The notes under the pieces: generated by a model
Told to the model about the DNA's origin: nothing
What the model saw: the letters and a program-made list of their open reading frames with translations, nothing else
Database searches by the model: none
Assembly (NCBI GenBank): GCA_030427085.1
Contig: JAUHXH010000002.1
Coordinates: forward strand, 620,001-684,000
Length of the DNA: 64,000 nt
Direction of reading: 5' to 3'
From: Gammaproteobacteria bacterium
GTDB lineage: Bacteria > Pseudomonadota > Gammaproteobacteria > Pseudomonadales > Halieaceae
Program-made: the position numbers and the translations under genes
Shown here: positions 1-7,597 of the stretch, one piece after another
Numbering within the stretch: the stretch's first letter is position 1
How the letters are laid out: every line of letters begins with the position of its first letter

Positions 1-1
1 A

Positions 2-904
2 GGAATTGTGGCAGGGCCTCGTATTTATCCTTCTGGCCCAATGATCTCGCAAACCTCCGGCCATTCGGATCATCGTACCGATGCCCAGATATCGGCCATG
101 ATCGGCAAAGAGCCATCAATCCCAATGAAATACGACATGGCACAGCTTGCTGACGGCAGGCCAGAAGTCCTCAAGGCAGTGCGGGAAGCTCTGAGAAGAG
201 GTGCCTCCCAGATCAAAATCGCAGTGGGTGGTGGAACCGGTTCATACGCCGACCCATTGGATACCACGCAGTACACAGATGATGAAATACGTGCGGCGGT
301 TGAAGCTGCGGCCGATTGGAATACCTATGTCACCGCTCACGCCTACAATCCAGATGGTATTCGGCGCGCGGTGGAGAACGGTGTTCAATGTATCGAACAC
401 GGAAACCTGATTGATGAACCCACCCTCAAGCTCATGAAGAAAAAGGGAACCTGGCTTTCCCCGCAGGTTATCGTCTACACCTATCACCCGCTCGGGTATA
501 CCGATGACCAGAAGGCGAAACACGATCAGGCCTTTGCCGGCATCGACAACCTGTTCAAGACGGCTAAGAAAATCGGATTCGACAAAATCGCTTTCGGCTC
601 GGACATCATTACAGATCTGGACATGCTGAAAAGAATCAATGAGGAGTTTGTACATCGATCCCAATGGTTTACTCCGGTAGAGATCCTTCGTCAGGCAACC
701 TCGAAATCAGGAGAACTTATGGCACTGTCCGGCCCCAGAAACCCCTATCCCGGGAAGTTGGGTGTCATCGAAGAGGGCGCCTACGCTGATCTGCTGCTTG
801 TAGAGGGCAATCCGCTCGAAGATATCTCGATCCTGACCAAGCCGGAGGAAAATCTCGTGCTGGTCATGAAAGACGGGGATGTTTACAAGAACAGCATCGA
901 GTAG
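2..904 (+). CDS. Amidohydrolase family protein, 5' end cut by window
   Basis: C-terminal part of a metal-dependent amidohydrolase of the imidazolonepropionase/Xaa-Pro-dipeptidase-like group. The reading frame is open from base 2. The codons before the first possible start (GTG at 8) already read as conserved family sequence leading into GPRIYPSG, so the true start lies outside the window. Visible motifs are a metal-ligand region HAYNPDGIRRAV, then IEHGNLID, then the catalytic metal aspartate in FGSDI. The C-terminal ADLLLVEGNPLEDI is the usual end of the composite beta-sandwich. The substrate cannot be told from sequence; the family hydrolyses cyclic amides or dipeptides. No signal peptide can be judged because the N-terminus is missing. 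The next gene follows after 14 bases, but the two share no evident function. Confidence 0.85.
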   Translation, partial: GIVAGPRIYPSGPMISQTSGHSDHRTDAQISAMIGKEPSIPMKYDMAQLADGRPEVLKAVREALRRGASQIKIAVGGGTGSYADPLDTTQYTDDEIRAAVEAAADWNTYVTAHAYNPDGIRRAVENGVQCIEHGNLIDEPTLKLMKKKGTWLSPQVIVYTYHPLGYTDDQKAKHDQAFAGIDNLFKTAKKIGFDKIAFGSDIITDLDMLKRINEEFVHRSQWFTPVEILRQATSKSGELMALSGPRNPYPGKLGVIEEGAYADLLLVEGNPLEDISILTKPEENLVLVMKDGDVYKNSIE

Positions 905-918
905 CACTCAGACGGTAA

Positions 919-1317
919 ATGCCCATGAAGCCGGTTCCCTTGCACAAATTGTTGATCGCGCAGATGTTTTACGGTTTCGCGGGAATTATGTACAACGTCG
1001 GTAGCCTGCTCGACCAACGAGCAGGCCAGCAGTCTTGGGCTTCAACCGACGCCGTGGTCGGCGTGGCCGGGATAGCGCTGTACTGCCTGTTCCTCAGTGC
1101 CGGTCTGATGAACAATAAGACCTTGTATCGCGTTCTGATGGCGGCCTCGGTTATCTTGCTTGGCTATGGGGGCGTGCTTGCCCACGTGCTGAATGTCGGG
1201 CATCTGGATTTATACCAGTCCGTGTGGACTTGGGCCTTGGCTATCGCTATCAACACCTTCGGATTGTTGTTAAATTTGATTGCGGCATTCGGCCGGTATG
1301 CACCTACGCAGCGATGA
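919..1317 (+). CDS. Small hypothetical membrane protein, four helices
   Basis: A 132-residue protein I do not recognise. Hydropathy read by eye shows four hydrophobic stretches: roughly residues 10-30, 44-66, 71-93 and 102-124. The loops are short and the termini polar, typical of a small polytopic inner-membrane protein. The C-terminus is basic (FGRYAPTQR). ATG at 919 is followed by a second ATG two codons later at 925. A weak purine-rich stretch (GACGGTAA) precedes the first, so either could be used. The gene starts 14 bases after the amidohydrolase and may be co-transcribed with it. It ends before a GC-rich hairpin that separates it from the convergent hydrolase gene. No function is proposed. 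Confidence 0.6.
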   Translation: MPMKPVPLHKLLIAQMFYGFAGIMYNVGSLLDQRAGQQSWASTDAVVGVAGIALYCLFLSAGLMNNKTLYRVLMAASVILLGYGGVLAHVLNVGHLDLYQSVWTWALAIAINTFGLLLNLIAAFGRYAPTQR

Positions 1318-1325
1318 GGACGTCG

Positions 1326-1347
1326 GGGCCCGGTTTTAGCCGGGCCC
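1326..1347. terminator. GC-rich hairpin between convergent genes
   Basis: An 8-bp perfect stem (GGGCCCGG / CCGGGCCC) with a TTTTAG loop sits between the ends of the convergent membrane-protein and hydrolase genes. There is no T-run on either strand after the stem, so it is not a textbook intrinsic terminator. The position and the stem strength make a transcription-end role likely for either or both genes. Confidence 0.45.
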
Positions 1348-1362
1348 GCGATGTCAGAGCAC

Positions 1363-2484
1363 CTACTCGCCCGAGGGTACGGGCAACTCAGTACCGGCAG
1401 CCACCGGGGTGCCAAAGTTAGGCGTACCGTCCTCATTCCACTCGAACTTCTGAATGCGCGGTGTCCGGCCCATGTCGCACACGTCACTTTCCAGATCGTT
1501 GGCGTGGTAGGCCATCCAGTCTTCTGTGCCGTCCGGTGATTTGAAGAAGGTGTTATGGCCCGGCGCGTAAACGCCGCGCTTATCGTCGCGTTCAAATACC
1601 GGCTCGGGAAATTTATGCCACGCGGCGGCGTCCATTGGGTCTGCGCCGGTGAGTTCCAGTAAGCCCAGCTTGTAGTCCGGCCCCCAGCAGGCGCTAGCAG
1701 CGTAGACCACAAAGGTGCGGCCATCGCGCTGGATTGCCACGGGACCTTCGGCCACCGTGTGTGTTTGTACTTCCCAGGGCAGGGTCGGCTTGACGATCAC
1801 AACCTCTTCGCCAACGGTTTCCCAGGGGCTGCTCATCTCCTTGATCGCCAGATCCTGGGTTTCATTCCATACGCTGTACACAGAGTACATCTTGTCGCCC
1901 ACTTCCAGCACGGTGCCATCCAGCGCGTTGCGCTCCACCAGTTTGCCTTTGTAGGTGTAGGGCCCCAGTGGATCGGTGCCGTCGCTTTCGATCACGTGCA
2001 TGAACTGGGTGTTCACATAGTCTTCGCCGGGCGCGCCGCCGGTAAAGTAGCCGTACCATCGCGGGCCGTTGGGGCCATCCAGCAGGAAGAATTCCGGCGC
2101 CCACAAATTGCAGCAGCGATCCGGGTTATCGTCCTGCCAGATTTGCACGGCTTCAGCCGTTTTCAGCTCGGCAATGGTTTTTGCCTTGCGCATGGTCAGG
2201 CCGACTTCTGCGGCACCCCAGGTAGTGGCGGCCAGATAGTAGTGGCCATCGTAGTAGGTGACCCAGGGGTCGGGGGCGCCTTCGTTGAGCGGGTTGGTGA
2301 AGGTCTTGGTAGCTGTTTCGACCTCACTCACCGCCGGAGCTGCCGGCGCACTGGCTTCCACCGTAACTTCCTCAATGGCGCGTTGGGTGCTGTCTTCTGA
2401 AGAGCAGGCCGCGAGCGTGAGTGTTTGTGCGGCGATGGCAATGGCCATGGCGCTGCGAGCTTTGAATAGAGTGTGAAAGTGCAT
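1363..2484 (-). CDS. Glycoside hydrolase family 43 lipoprotein, likely alpha-L-arabinosidase
   Basis: Secreted glycoside hydrolase of the five-bladed propeller GH43 family, which cuts alpha-L-arabinofuranosyl or xylosyl linkages. The N-terminus is a lipoprotein signal ending in LAAC, with Cys at residue 27, followed by an acidic Ser/Glu-rich spacer, so outer-membrane anchoring is likely. The three GH43 catalytic signatures are visible: the base Asp in GAPDPWVTYYDG, the pKa-tuning Asp in LDGTVLEVG, and the acid Glu in VAEGPVAI. The APGHNTFF stretch carries the usual structural His. A good ribosome site (AGAGGAAG) precedes ATG at 2484. The gene lies 45 bases downstream of galM on the same strand, back-to-back with the TonB receptor and arabinose operon. 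Arabinan or arabinoside side chains are therefore the likely substrate. GH43 also contains xylosidases, so exact specificity is inferred from context. Confidence 0.85.
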   Translation of the reverse strand: MHFHTLFKARSAMAIAIAAQTLTLAACSSEDSTQRAIEEVTVEASAPAAPAVSEVETATKTFTNPLNEGAPDPWVTYYDGHYYLAATTWGAAEVGLTMRKAKTIAELKTAEAVQIWQDDNPDRCCNLWAPEFFLLDGPNGPRWYGYFTGGAPGEDYVNTQFMHVIESDGTDPLGPYTYKGKLVERNALDGTVLEVGDKMYSVYSVWNETQDLAIKEMSSPWETVGEEVVIVKPTLPWEVQTHTVAEGPVAIQRDGRTFVVYAASACWGPDYKLGLLELTGADPMDAAAWHKFPEPVFERDDKRGVYAPGHNTFFKSPDGTEDWMAYHANDLESDVCDMGRTPRIQKFEWNEDGTPNFGTPVAAGTELPVPSGE

Positions 2485-2529
2485 GAGGCTTCCTCTGTCG
2501 TTATTACTGTTGCGTTGTAGGTTCTTCTC

Positions 2530-3588
2530 TCAATCCGGCACGGTGGTGAAGCGATAGGCGATGCGTGCCTGATACTGCTCACCGGGGGCCAGGATGGTGG
2601 ACGGAAAGTTCGATTGGTTAGGGGCGTCGGGAAATTGTTGGGGTTCCAGGCAGAAGCCGCTGTGACGGTGGTGGACCTTACCGTCGCCTTGCAGGCTGCC
2701 GTCGAGGAAATTGCCCGAGTAAAACTGTATGCCGGGCGCGTCGCTCCACACTTCCAATACGCGGCCGCTGCTGGGGTCGGTGGCGCGTGCCGCCAGGTGA
2801 AGGTCGCCGGGATTTTGTTGATTCACAACAAAGTTGTGGTCGAAGCCCTTGCCCAGCGCCAACTGCTCGTCGTCCTGGTCGATATCGCGCCCGATGGTTT
2901 TGGCGCTGCGAAAGTCCAGTGCGGTGCCCGCTACCGGGCGTAGTTCGCCGGTGGGAATCAGGCCCTGCCTTGCCGGGGTGAAGTGGTCGGCAAACAGTTG
3001 CAGTTGCTGATCGAGAATATTGCCCTCGCCAGCAAGATTGAAATAGCTGTGCTGGGTGAGGGAGACCGGGGTGGCCTTGTCGGTGGCGGCCTGAAAGCGC
3101 AGTTCGAGCCGGTTGTCGTCGAATAGTTCGTAGCGAGCCAGCACTTCCAGATTGCCAGGGTAACCCTGGTCGCCGTCGGGGCTGGTCAGGTGTAGCTCTA
3201 CGCCGCTGGACTGCTCGCCCTGAAAAGGTTGCATATCCCAATTGCGTAAATTAATGCCCTCATTGCCGCCATGGAGGTGGTTGGGGCCATCATTACAGGG
3301 CAGGGCATAGTCCTGCCCGTCGAGGTGGAAGCAGCCGTTGGCGATGCGGTTGCCGTAGCGGCCGATGAGGGCGCCCAGATAGGCGTCTTCGGCCCGATAG
3401 GCGTCCAGACTGTCCAGTCCCAGCACGATATTGCGGTGTTGACCCTTGCTATCCGGGGTGCTGATGCGCGTGATGATGCCGCCGAAGCTGATGATGTCGA
3501 CTTCAAGGCCTTGAGCATTGCGCAGCCGTACCTGATCCACCGACTGCCCGTCGGGCAGCTGCCCGTAGCCTGTTTTGGTATATGTCAT
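2530..3588 (-). CDS. galM: Aldose 1-epimerase (mutarotase)
   Basis: Interconverts alpha and beta anomers of free aldoses. The 352-residue length is normal for GalM. Recognisable pieces are GALIGRYGNRIANG near the N-terminus, NDGPNHLHGG with the substrate-binding His, QHSYFNLAG with the catalytic His, and the C-terminal LEPQQFPDAPNQ with the conserved Glu. No signal peptide is present, so the enzyme is cytoplasmic. It is the first gene of a leftward pair with the GH43 lipoprotein, and its promoter region is shared with the divergent TonB receptor gene. In this context it most likely equilibrates L-arabinose anomers before the sugar 1-dehydrogenase acts. That substrate assignment is inferred from neighbours; the family call is secure. 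Confidence 0.93.
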   Translation of the reverse strand: MTYTKTGYGQLPDGQSVDQVRLRNAQGLEVDIISFGGIITRISTPDSKGQHRNIVLGLDSLDAYRAEDAYLGALIGRYGNRIANGCFHLDGQDYALPCNDGPNHLHGGNEGINLRNWDMQPFQGEQSSGVELHLTSPDGDQGYPGNLEVLARYELFDDNRLELRFQAATDKATPVSLTQHSYFNLAGEGNILDQQLQLFADHFTPARQGLIPTGELRPVAGTALDFRSAKTIGRDIDQDDEQLALGKGFDHNFVVNQQNPGDLHLAARATDPSSGRVLEVWSDAPGIQFYSGNFLDGSLQGDGKVHHRHSGFCLEPQQFPDAPNQSNFPSTILAPGEQYQARIAYRFTTVPD

Positions 3589-3656
3589 TTTGTTATTAAA
3601 GCTTCATCTCGTTGCTTTTAATCTGTCAAAACCGCCGCCAAAAAACACTTGTAATT

Positions 3657-3667
3657 TTATATGATAA
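3657..3667. promoter_or_regulatory. Candidate operator 1, TTAT-ATG-ATAA palindrome
   Basis: An 11-bp inverted repeat (TTAT, centre ATG, ATAA) in the 185-bp region between the divergent galM and TonB-receptor genes. One further flanking base pair extends it to 13 bp. It matches operator 2, whose centre lies 36 bp away, to the pattern TTRT-ATG-AYAA. Short odd-length palindromes of this kind are typical of GntR/FadR-type sugar-acid regulators. No regulator gene is in the window. Confidence 0.4.
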
Positions 3668-3692
3668 ATACCAGAATAGCACCACTTGTGAT

Positions 3693-3703
3693 TTGTATGA
3701 CAA
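3693..3703. promoter_or_regulatory. Candidate operator 2, TTGT-ATG-ACAA palindrome
   Basis: Perfect 11-bp inverted repeat with the same centre and spacing as operator 1, differing at one position in each arm by a compensating change (A-T to G-C). It lies about 70 bp upstream of the TonB-receptor start codon. The paired change that preserves symmetry is the main argument for a bound site rather than chance. Confidence 0.42.
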
Positions 3704-3773
3704 TAATTTTGATCACAGGTAGTGCCCTCAGGATGCAGCACTGCGAACTCACCACGCGGAGGTTTACACCAAA

Positions 3774-6539
3774 ATGATAAGTAAGCGTTCTCTGAAGCTT
3801 TCCCCCATGGCCATCGCAATCGCCATGGCCCATGCGCCCGTCCATGCCCAGTTAGATGAAGAGCCCCGACTGGAAGAAGTACTGGTTACCGGCGTTAAGT
3901 ACAGTATGACCAAGGCGGTCGAGATCAAGCGCGACAGCAAGCAGATCGTCGACTCCATTGTCTCTGAAGACCTGGGTAAATTCCCGGATATCAACGTGGT
4001 GGAATCACTGCAGCGTATTCCGGGTGTGCAGGTGACCGATCGCGGCGCCGGCGAGGCGAGTGTGGTCTCTATCCGTGGTTTGAGTGATGTGACTACCACC
4101 GTTAACGGCCGCAATATCTTTACCGCCTCGGGCCGTTCCGTGGCGCTGGCGGATATCCCCGCCACGTTGGTGAACCGTGTGGACGTGTTCAAAACCCGTT
4201 CGCCCGAGAATATTGCCCGTGGTATCGCCGGGCAGATTGATATTCACACCAACCGCCCCTTCGACTTTGACGAGGGTCTGCGGGTGTCTGCGCAGGTCCG
4301 CGGTGTGCATCAGGAGCAGGCCGAAGAGACCGATCCTCAGCTTGCCCTGCTGTTGAGCAATCAGTGGGAGACTGATCTGGGTAAATTTGGTGCCTTGATC
4401 AATGTATCGCATACAACGACCAATTTCCGTGACCAGGGCGCACACGCGGGGGCCTCCTTCCCCTTCCGTACGCTGGACGATCCCGCCGGACCGCTGGCAC
4501 AAATCGGCACGGAGGTGGGCTGGACGCCCGGTCTCGATTTCGGTTTGCCCACGGCGCCCGGTTCGACCCTGGATCAAAACCCGAATCAGGAGTTTCTGCA
4601 CTGGCGCGACGCCATGTTCAATCTGGATGGTCGTGGAGAGCGCGAACGTCCAGCGGCGAATATCTCGCTGCAGTGGGCTCCCAATGAGAGCTCCGAATAT
4701 ACCTTCGAGACTTTCTACAACGGTTACAGCCTCGAGAGCTACAACCAGTTGTGGTTCCAGTTCCTGAACTCGCCGATCTACGACGTCAATGACCCCATCG
4801 AGATCTACGATGGCACTAACGTGATTCGCTCGCGCACCATGGGCGATGGCTTCAGCTTCACCAGTGGTGACATCGGTACACAGGACACCGACAGCATCAT
4901 GTACGCCCTGCGCGGCGAGTGGGATCTGGGAGGTAGCCTGACGCTGGCGTCAGAACTGGTCTACCAGGACAGCGAGTACGAAGAATTTTTCTGGGGTCAG
5001 CGGGTGGCACGAATCGCCCCTGAATTCCACGTGAACACCAACAGCGGTGATGGTGTACCCGTTCTCGACTACGATCCCTCCGGCAGCGGTTCACCGGCCA
5101 CTGACGCAACCAATCCGGACAACTATTGGCTCGACTGGGGCTTCTTTAACGAGAATGCTCGTGACGGCGATGCAATTACATGGACGGCTGACGCCGACTG
5201 GGACGTTGAATTCGCAGGCTTTAATCTGGTCAGCTTTGGTGTTCGTTACGACCAGCGCAGTGCCTCTGAAGCCGCGACCATTGGCTACGCCGGCGGTCCG
5301 GTCGACGGCAGCACCCTGGCAGATCTGCCCGGCCTGACCACGTCGAGCACCGATGAGTTCTACAACGGTAAAGACGGTGTACTGCAAAGCTGGCTGGTGG
5401 CTGACGAGGGCTTCGTGCGCTCCAATCAGTCACTCCTGCGCGACGTTTATGGCTTCCCGCAAAATCCCACGCTGAACACCAACTTCGAAATTGATGAAAC
5501 CCAGATGGAAGCCTATGTGCAGGGTGACTTCAGCTACGATGTGGGCAATGGCTTCGTGGATGGCCGCGTCGGTTTCCGCGTGCTGGATGTAGAAACTGAC
5601 ATCACAGCGCCGGATGCGGCTGGCGGTATGGTCAACGATACCAGCAGTAGCACCGAAGTACTGCCCAGCCTGATGGTTCGCTGGGGTATCACCGACGAGT
5701 TGATGGCGCGTTTCAGCTACACCGAAACCTTCAACCTGCCGAACTTCGTCGACCTCAACCCCTACATCGACTATGTGCCGGACGTTACCGATATCGGCTA
5801 CGGCACCGCCACTGGTGGTAACCCTGGTCTGGAACCGGTTGAGTCGGAAAACATCGATATCTCACTGGAGTGGTACTTCGCCGAGGGTAGTGTGCTGTAC
5901 GCCACCTGGTTCAAGCGCGACATCACCAACGACATCGTGCCCTTCCGCAATGCGGTGGTGGTGGATGTACCTAACGATGTACCCGACCGCGGTGACTACA
6001 CCTACATCCTGAGCCAGCCGGACAACGCGTCCGACTCCAGCCTGGACGGTTGGGAGCTGGGTCTGACCTGGTTCCCCGAACTGCCGGGCTGGTGGGATGG
6101 CCTGGGTGTGCAGGCCAGCTACACCATTCTGGATTCCGAGCGGAATCTGCCGGTACTGGATGCCGAAGGCAACATCACTGGCTTCGACAAGAGCTCTATC
6201 GGTGGTGTGTCAGACAGCTCCTACAGCGCGATTCTTGCGTACGACCGCGAGGAGTTCTCGGCCCGCTTGTCCTACTTCTGGCGTGACACCTTCTACAATA
6301 ACGACGAGGCGGCACTGTTCGCCAACCCGTTGGAGGTATGGCGCAGTGAAGAGGAGAGTCTGGATCTGCAGCTCACCTGGAACATCAACGATAGCTGGGC
6401 GGTACTGTTCGACGCTACCAACCTGACCGAGCCCGAGTTCCACTGGAACTACGGCAACAACCCGGAGCTGTTTAACTTCCACAACTACCTGTACAGCCGT
6501 ACCTACGCCCTGGGCGTACGGTACAACTACGGTAACTGA
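3774..6539 (+). CDS. TonB-dependent outer-membrane receptor for a carbohydrate
   Basis: A 921-residue TonB-dependent receptor that would move a ligand, probably an arabinoside or oligosaccharide, across the outer membrane using proton-motive force relayed by TonB. The signal peptide ends at about residue 25 (PVHA/Q). It is followed by an LEEVLVTG stretch of TonB-box type and a plug domain with the signature LGKFPDINVVESLQRIPGV-type sequence common in carbohydrate receptors of Caulobacter/Xanthomonas/Alteromonas type. The rest is beta-barrel with many aromatic-ended strands. The protein ends RYNYGN, so the last residue is not the usual aromatic one. ATG at 3774 has an upstream GGAGG site. The gene is divergent from galM-GH43 and followed by a strong terminator. 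The ligand is inferred from the flanking hydrolase and arabinose genes. Confidence 0.93.
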   Translation: MISKRSLKLSPMAIAIAMAHAPVHAQLDEEPRLEEVLVTGVKYSMTKAVEIKRDSKQIVDSIVSEDLGKFPDINVVESLQRIPGVQVTDRGAGEASVVSIRGLSDVTTTVNGRNIFTASGRSVALADIPATLVNRVDVFKTRSPENIARGIAGQIDIHTNRPFDFDEGLRVSAQVRGVHQEQAEETDPQLALLLSNQWETDLGKFGALINVSHTTTNFRDQGAHAGASFPFRTLDDPAGPLAQIGTEVGWTPGLDFGLPTAPGSTLDQNPNQEFLHWRDAMFNLDGRGERERPAANISLQWAPNESSEYTFETFYNGYSLESYNQLWFQFLNSPIYDVNDPIEIYDGTNVIRSRTMGDGFSFTSGDIGTQDTDSIMYALRGEWDLGGSLTLASELVYQDSEYEEFFWGQRVARIAPEFHVNTNSGDGVPVLDYDPSGSGSPATDATNPDNYWLDWGFFNENARDGDAITWTADADWDVEFAGFNLVSFGVRYDQRSASEAATIGYAGGPVDGSTLADLPGLTTSSTDEFYNGKDGVLQSWLVADEGFVRSNQSLLRDVYGFPQNPTLNTNFEIDETQMEAYVQGDFSYDVGNGFVDGRVGFRVLDVETDITAPDAAGGMVNDTSSSTEVLPSLMVRWGITDELMARFSYTETFNLPNFVDLNPYIDYVPDVTDIGYGTATGGNPGLEPVESENIDISLEWYFAEGSVLYATWFKRDITNDIVPFRNAVVVDVPNDVPDRGDYTYILSQPDNASDSSLDGWELGLTWFPELPGWWDGLGVQASYTILDSERNLPVLDAEGNITGFDKSSIGGVSDSSYSAILAYDREEFSARLSYFWRDTFYNNDEAALFANPLEVWRSEEESLDLQLTWNINDSWAVLFDATNLTEPEFHWNYGNNPELFNFHNYLYSRTYALGVRYNYGN

Positions 6540-6558
6540 TACCTGCTGGCGTGTGATT

Positions 6559-6595
6559 GGCCCGGGGGCGACCCCAAATACCCCGGGCCCTTTTT
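6559..6595 (+). terminator. Rho-independent terminator after TonB receptor
   Basis: A 9-bp perfect GC stem (GGCCCGGGG at 6559-6567 with CCCCGGGCC at 6581-6589), a 13-base loop and a run of five T at 6591-6595. It begins 19 bases after the receptor stop codon. It implies that the receptor is mostly transcribed apart from the downstream catabolic operon. Confidence 0.85.
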
Positions 6596-6676
6596 GCGCT
6601 CACAGGTACAACCCATGAATTCCAACCCGATTGAAACCCCGAGCGGTTTTTATCGAACTACCTTTTCGGAGAAAAC

Positions 6677-7594
6677 GTGAACAAAGTACTGACTGGCATT
6701 CTTCCTGTTGCCCCCACGCCTTTCACGGCGACGGGTCTGGTCGACGAGGAGGGCATGCGCCGTGTAATCGACTGCATGATTGACCAGGGTGTGGATGCGA
6801 TTTGTATCCTGGCCAACTACTCCGAACAGTTTTTGCTATCCGACGCCGAGCGGGCGCTACTCACGCGTGTCAGCCTTGAGCACGCCGCCGGTCGTGTGCC
6901 GATTATCGTTACTATCAGTCACTTCTCCACCGACATTGTGGTGCAGCGCGCCCGCGAGGCCCAGGCCATGGGAGCAGCGATGGTGATGATGATGGCACCG
7001 TATCATGGCGTTGGCTTGCAGCCAGCGGCCCAGGGCATCGTTGAGCACTTTGCGGCGGTGGACGCTGCCATTGATATCCCGATTATGTTGCAGGACGCGC
7101 CCCTGTCGGGTGTTAACCTCCCGGTGGAACTGATCGCGCGCATGGCGCGTGACATGGAGAGCCTGTCCTACTTCAAGATCGAGTGCCCCTTTGCCGCTGA
7201 CAAGCTGGCCGCGCTGATCGACATGGCGGGCGACCATATCGAAGGGCCCTTTGTCGGAGAGGAGGGTGTTACCCTGCTGGCCGACCTGGATGCGGGTGCC
7301 ACAGGCTGCATGACTTCGGCTATGTTCCCGGAGGAAGTCCGCAAAATTGTTATGTCCCAGCTGGAAGGTGATCACGCCGCCGCGCTGGCACAGTGGAAGC
7401 GCTGCATTCCACTGATCAATCATGAAAATCGGCAGTGCGGATTGCGCGCTGCCAAAGTAATCTTCGCCGAGGGTGGTGTGATCCAGAGCGATCATGTGCG
7501 CCACCCCTTGAAACCGATGAGTGAGCGCACGCGCACTCGCCTGCTACAGCTGGCGGGTGAACTGGACCTGATGGCGCTGCGCTGGGGTAAGTAG
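6677..7594 (+). CDS. L-2-keto-3-deoxyarabonate dehydratase (DHDPS/NAL family)
   Basis: A class I (Schiff-base) lyase-fold enzyme expected to convert L-2-keto-3-deoxyarabonate to 2-oxoglutarate semialdehyde. The 305 residues cover the whole TIM barrel. The catalytic Lys is K167 in SYFKIE. Where pyruvate aldolases of this family carry a Tyr motif, this protein reads LQDAP at about 138-142. It shares other hallmarks with characterised L-KDA dehydratases as I remember them: CILANYSEQF, INHENRQ, and RHP near the C-terminus. The start is GTG at 6677, preceded by CGGAGA. The next gene, L-arabonate dehydratase, begins 3 bases after the stop, so they are translationally linked. A pyruvate-releasing aldolase is the alternative reading, but these motifs favour the dehydratase. 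Confidence 0.85.
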   Translation: MNKVLTGILPVAPTPFTATGLVDEEGMRRVIDCMIDQGVDAICILANYSEQFLLSDAERALLTRVSLEHAAGRVPIIVTISHFSTDIVVQRAREAQAMGAAMVMMMAPYHGVGLQPAAQGIVEHFAAVDAAIDIPIMLQDAPLSGVNLPVELIARMARDMESLSYFKIECPFAADKLAALIDMAGDHIEGPFVGEEGVTLLADLDAGATGCMTSAMFPEEVRKIVMSQLEGDHAAALAQWKRCIPLINHENRQCGLRAAKVIFAEGGVIQSDHVRHPLKPMSERTRTRLLQLAGELDLMALRWGK

Positions 7595-7597
7595 GTT

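Noticed and set aside
3687-3716. TGTGA and TCACA as a CRP site upstream of the TonB receptor
   Set aside because: The two half-sites are separated by about 20 bases rather than 6, so they do not form a CRP operator.
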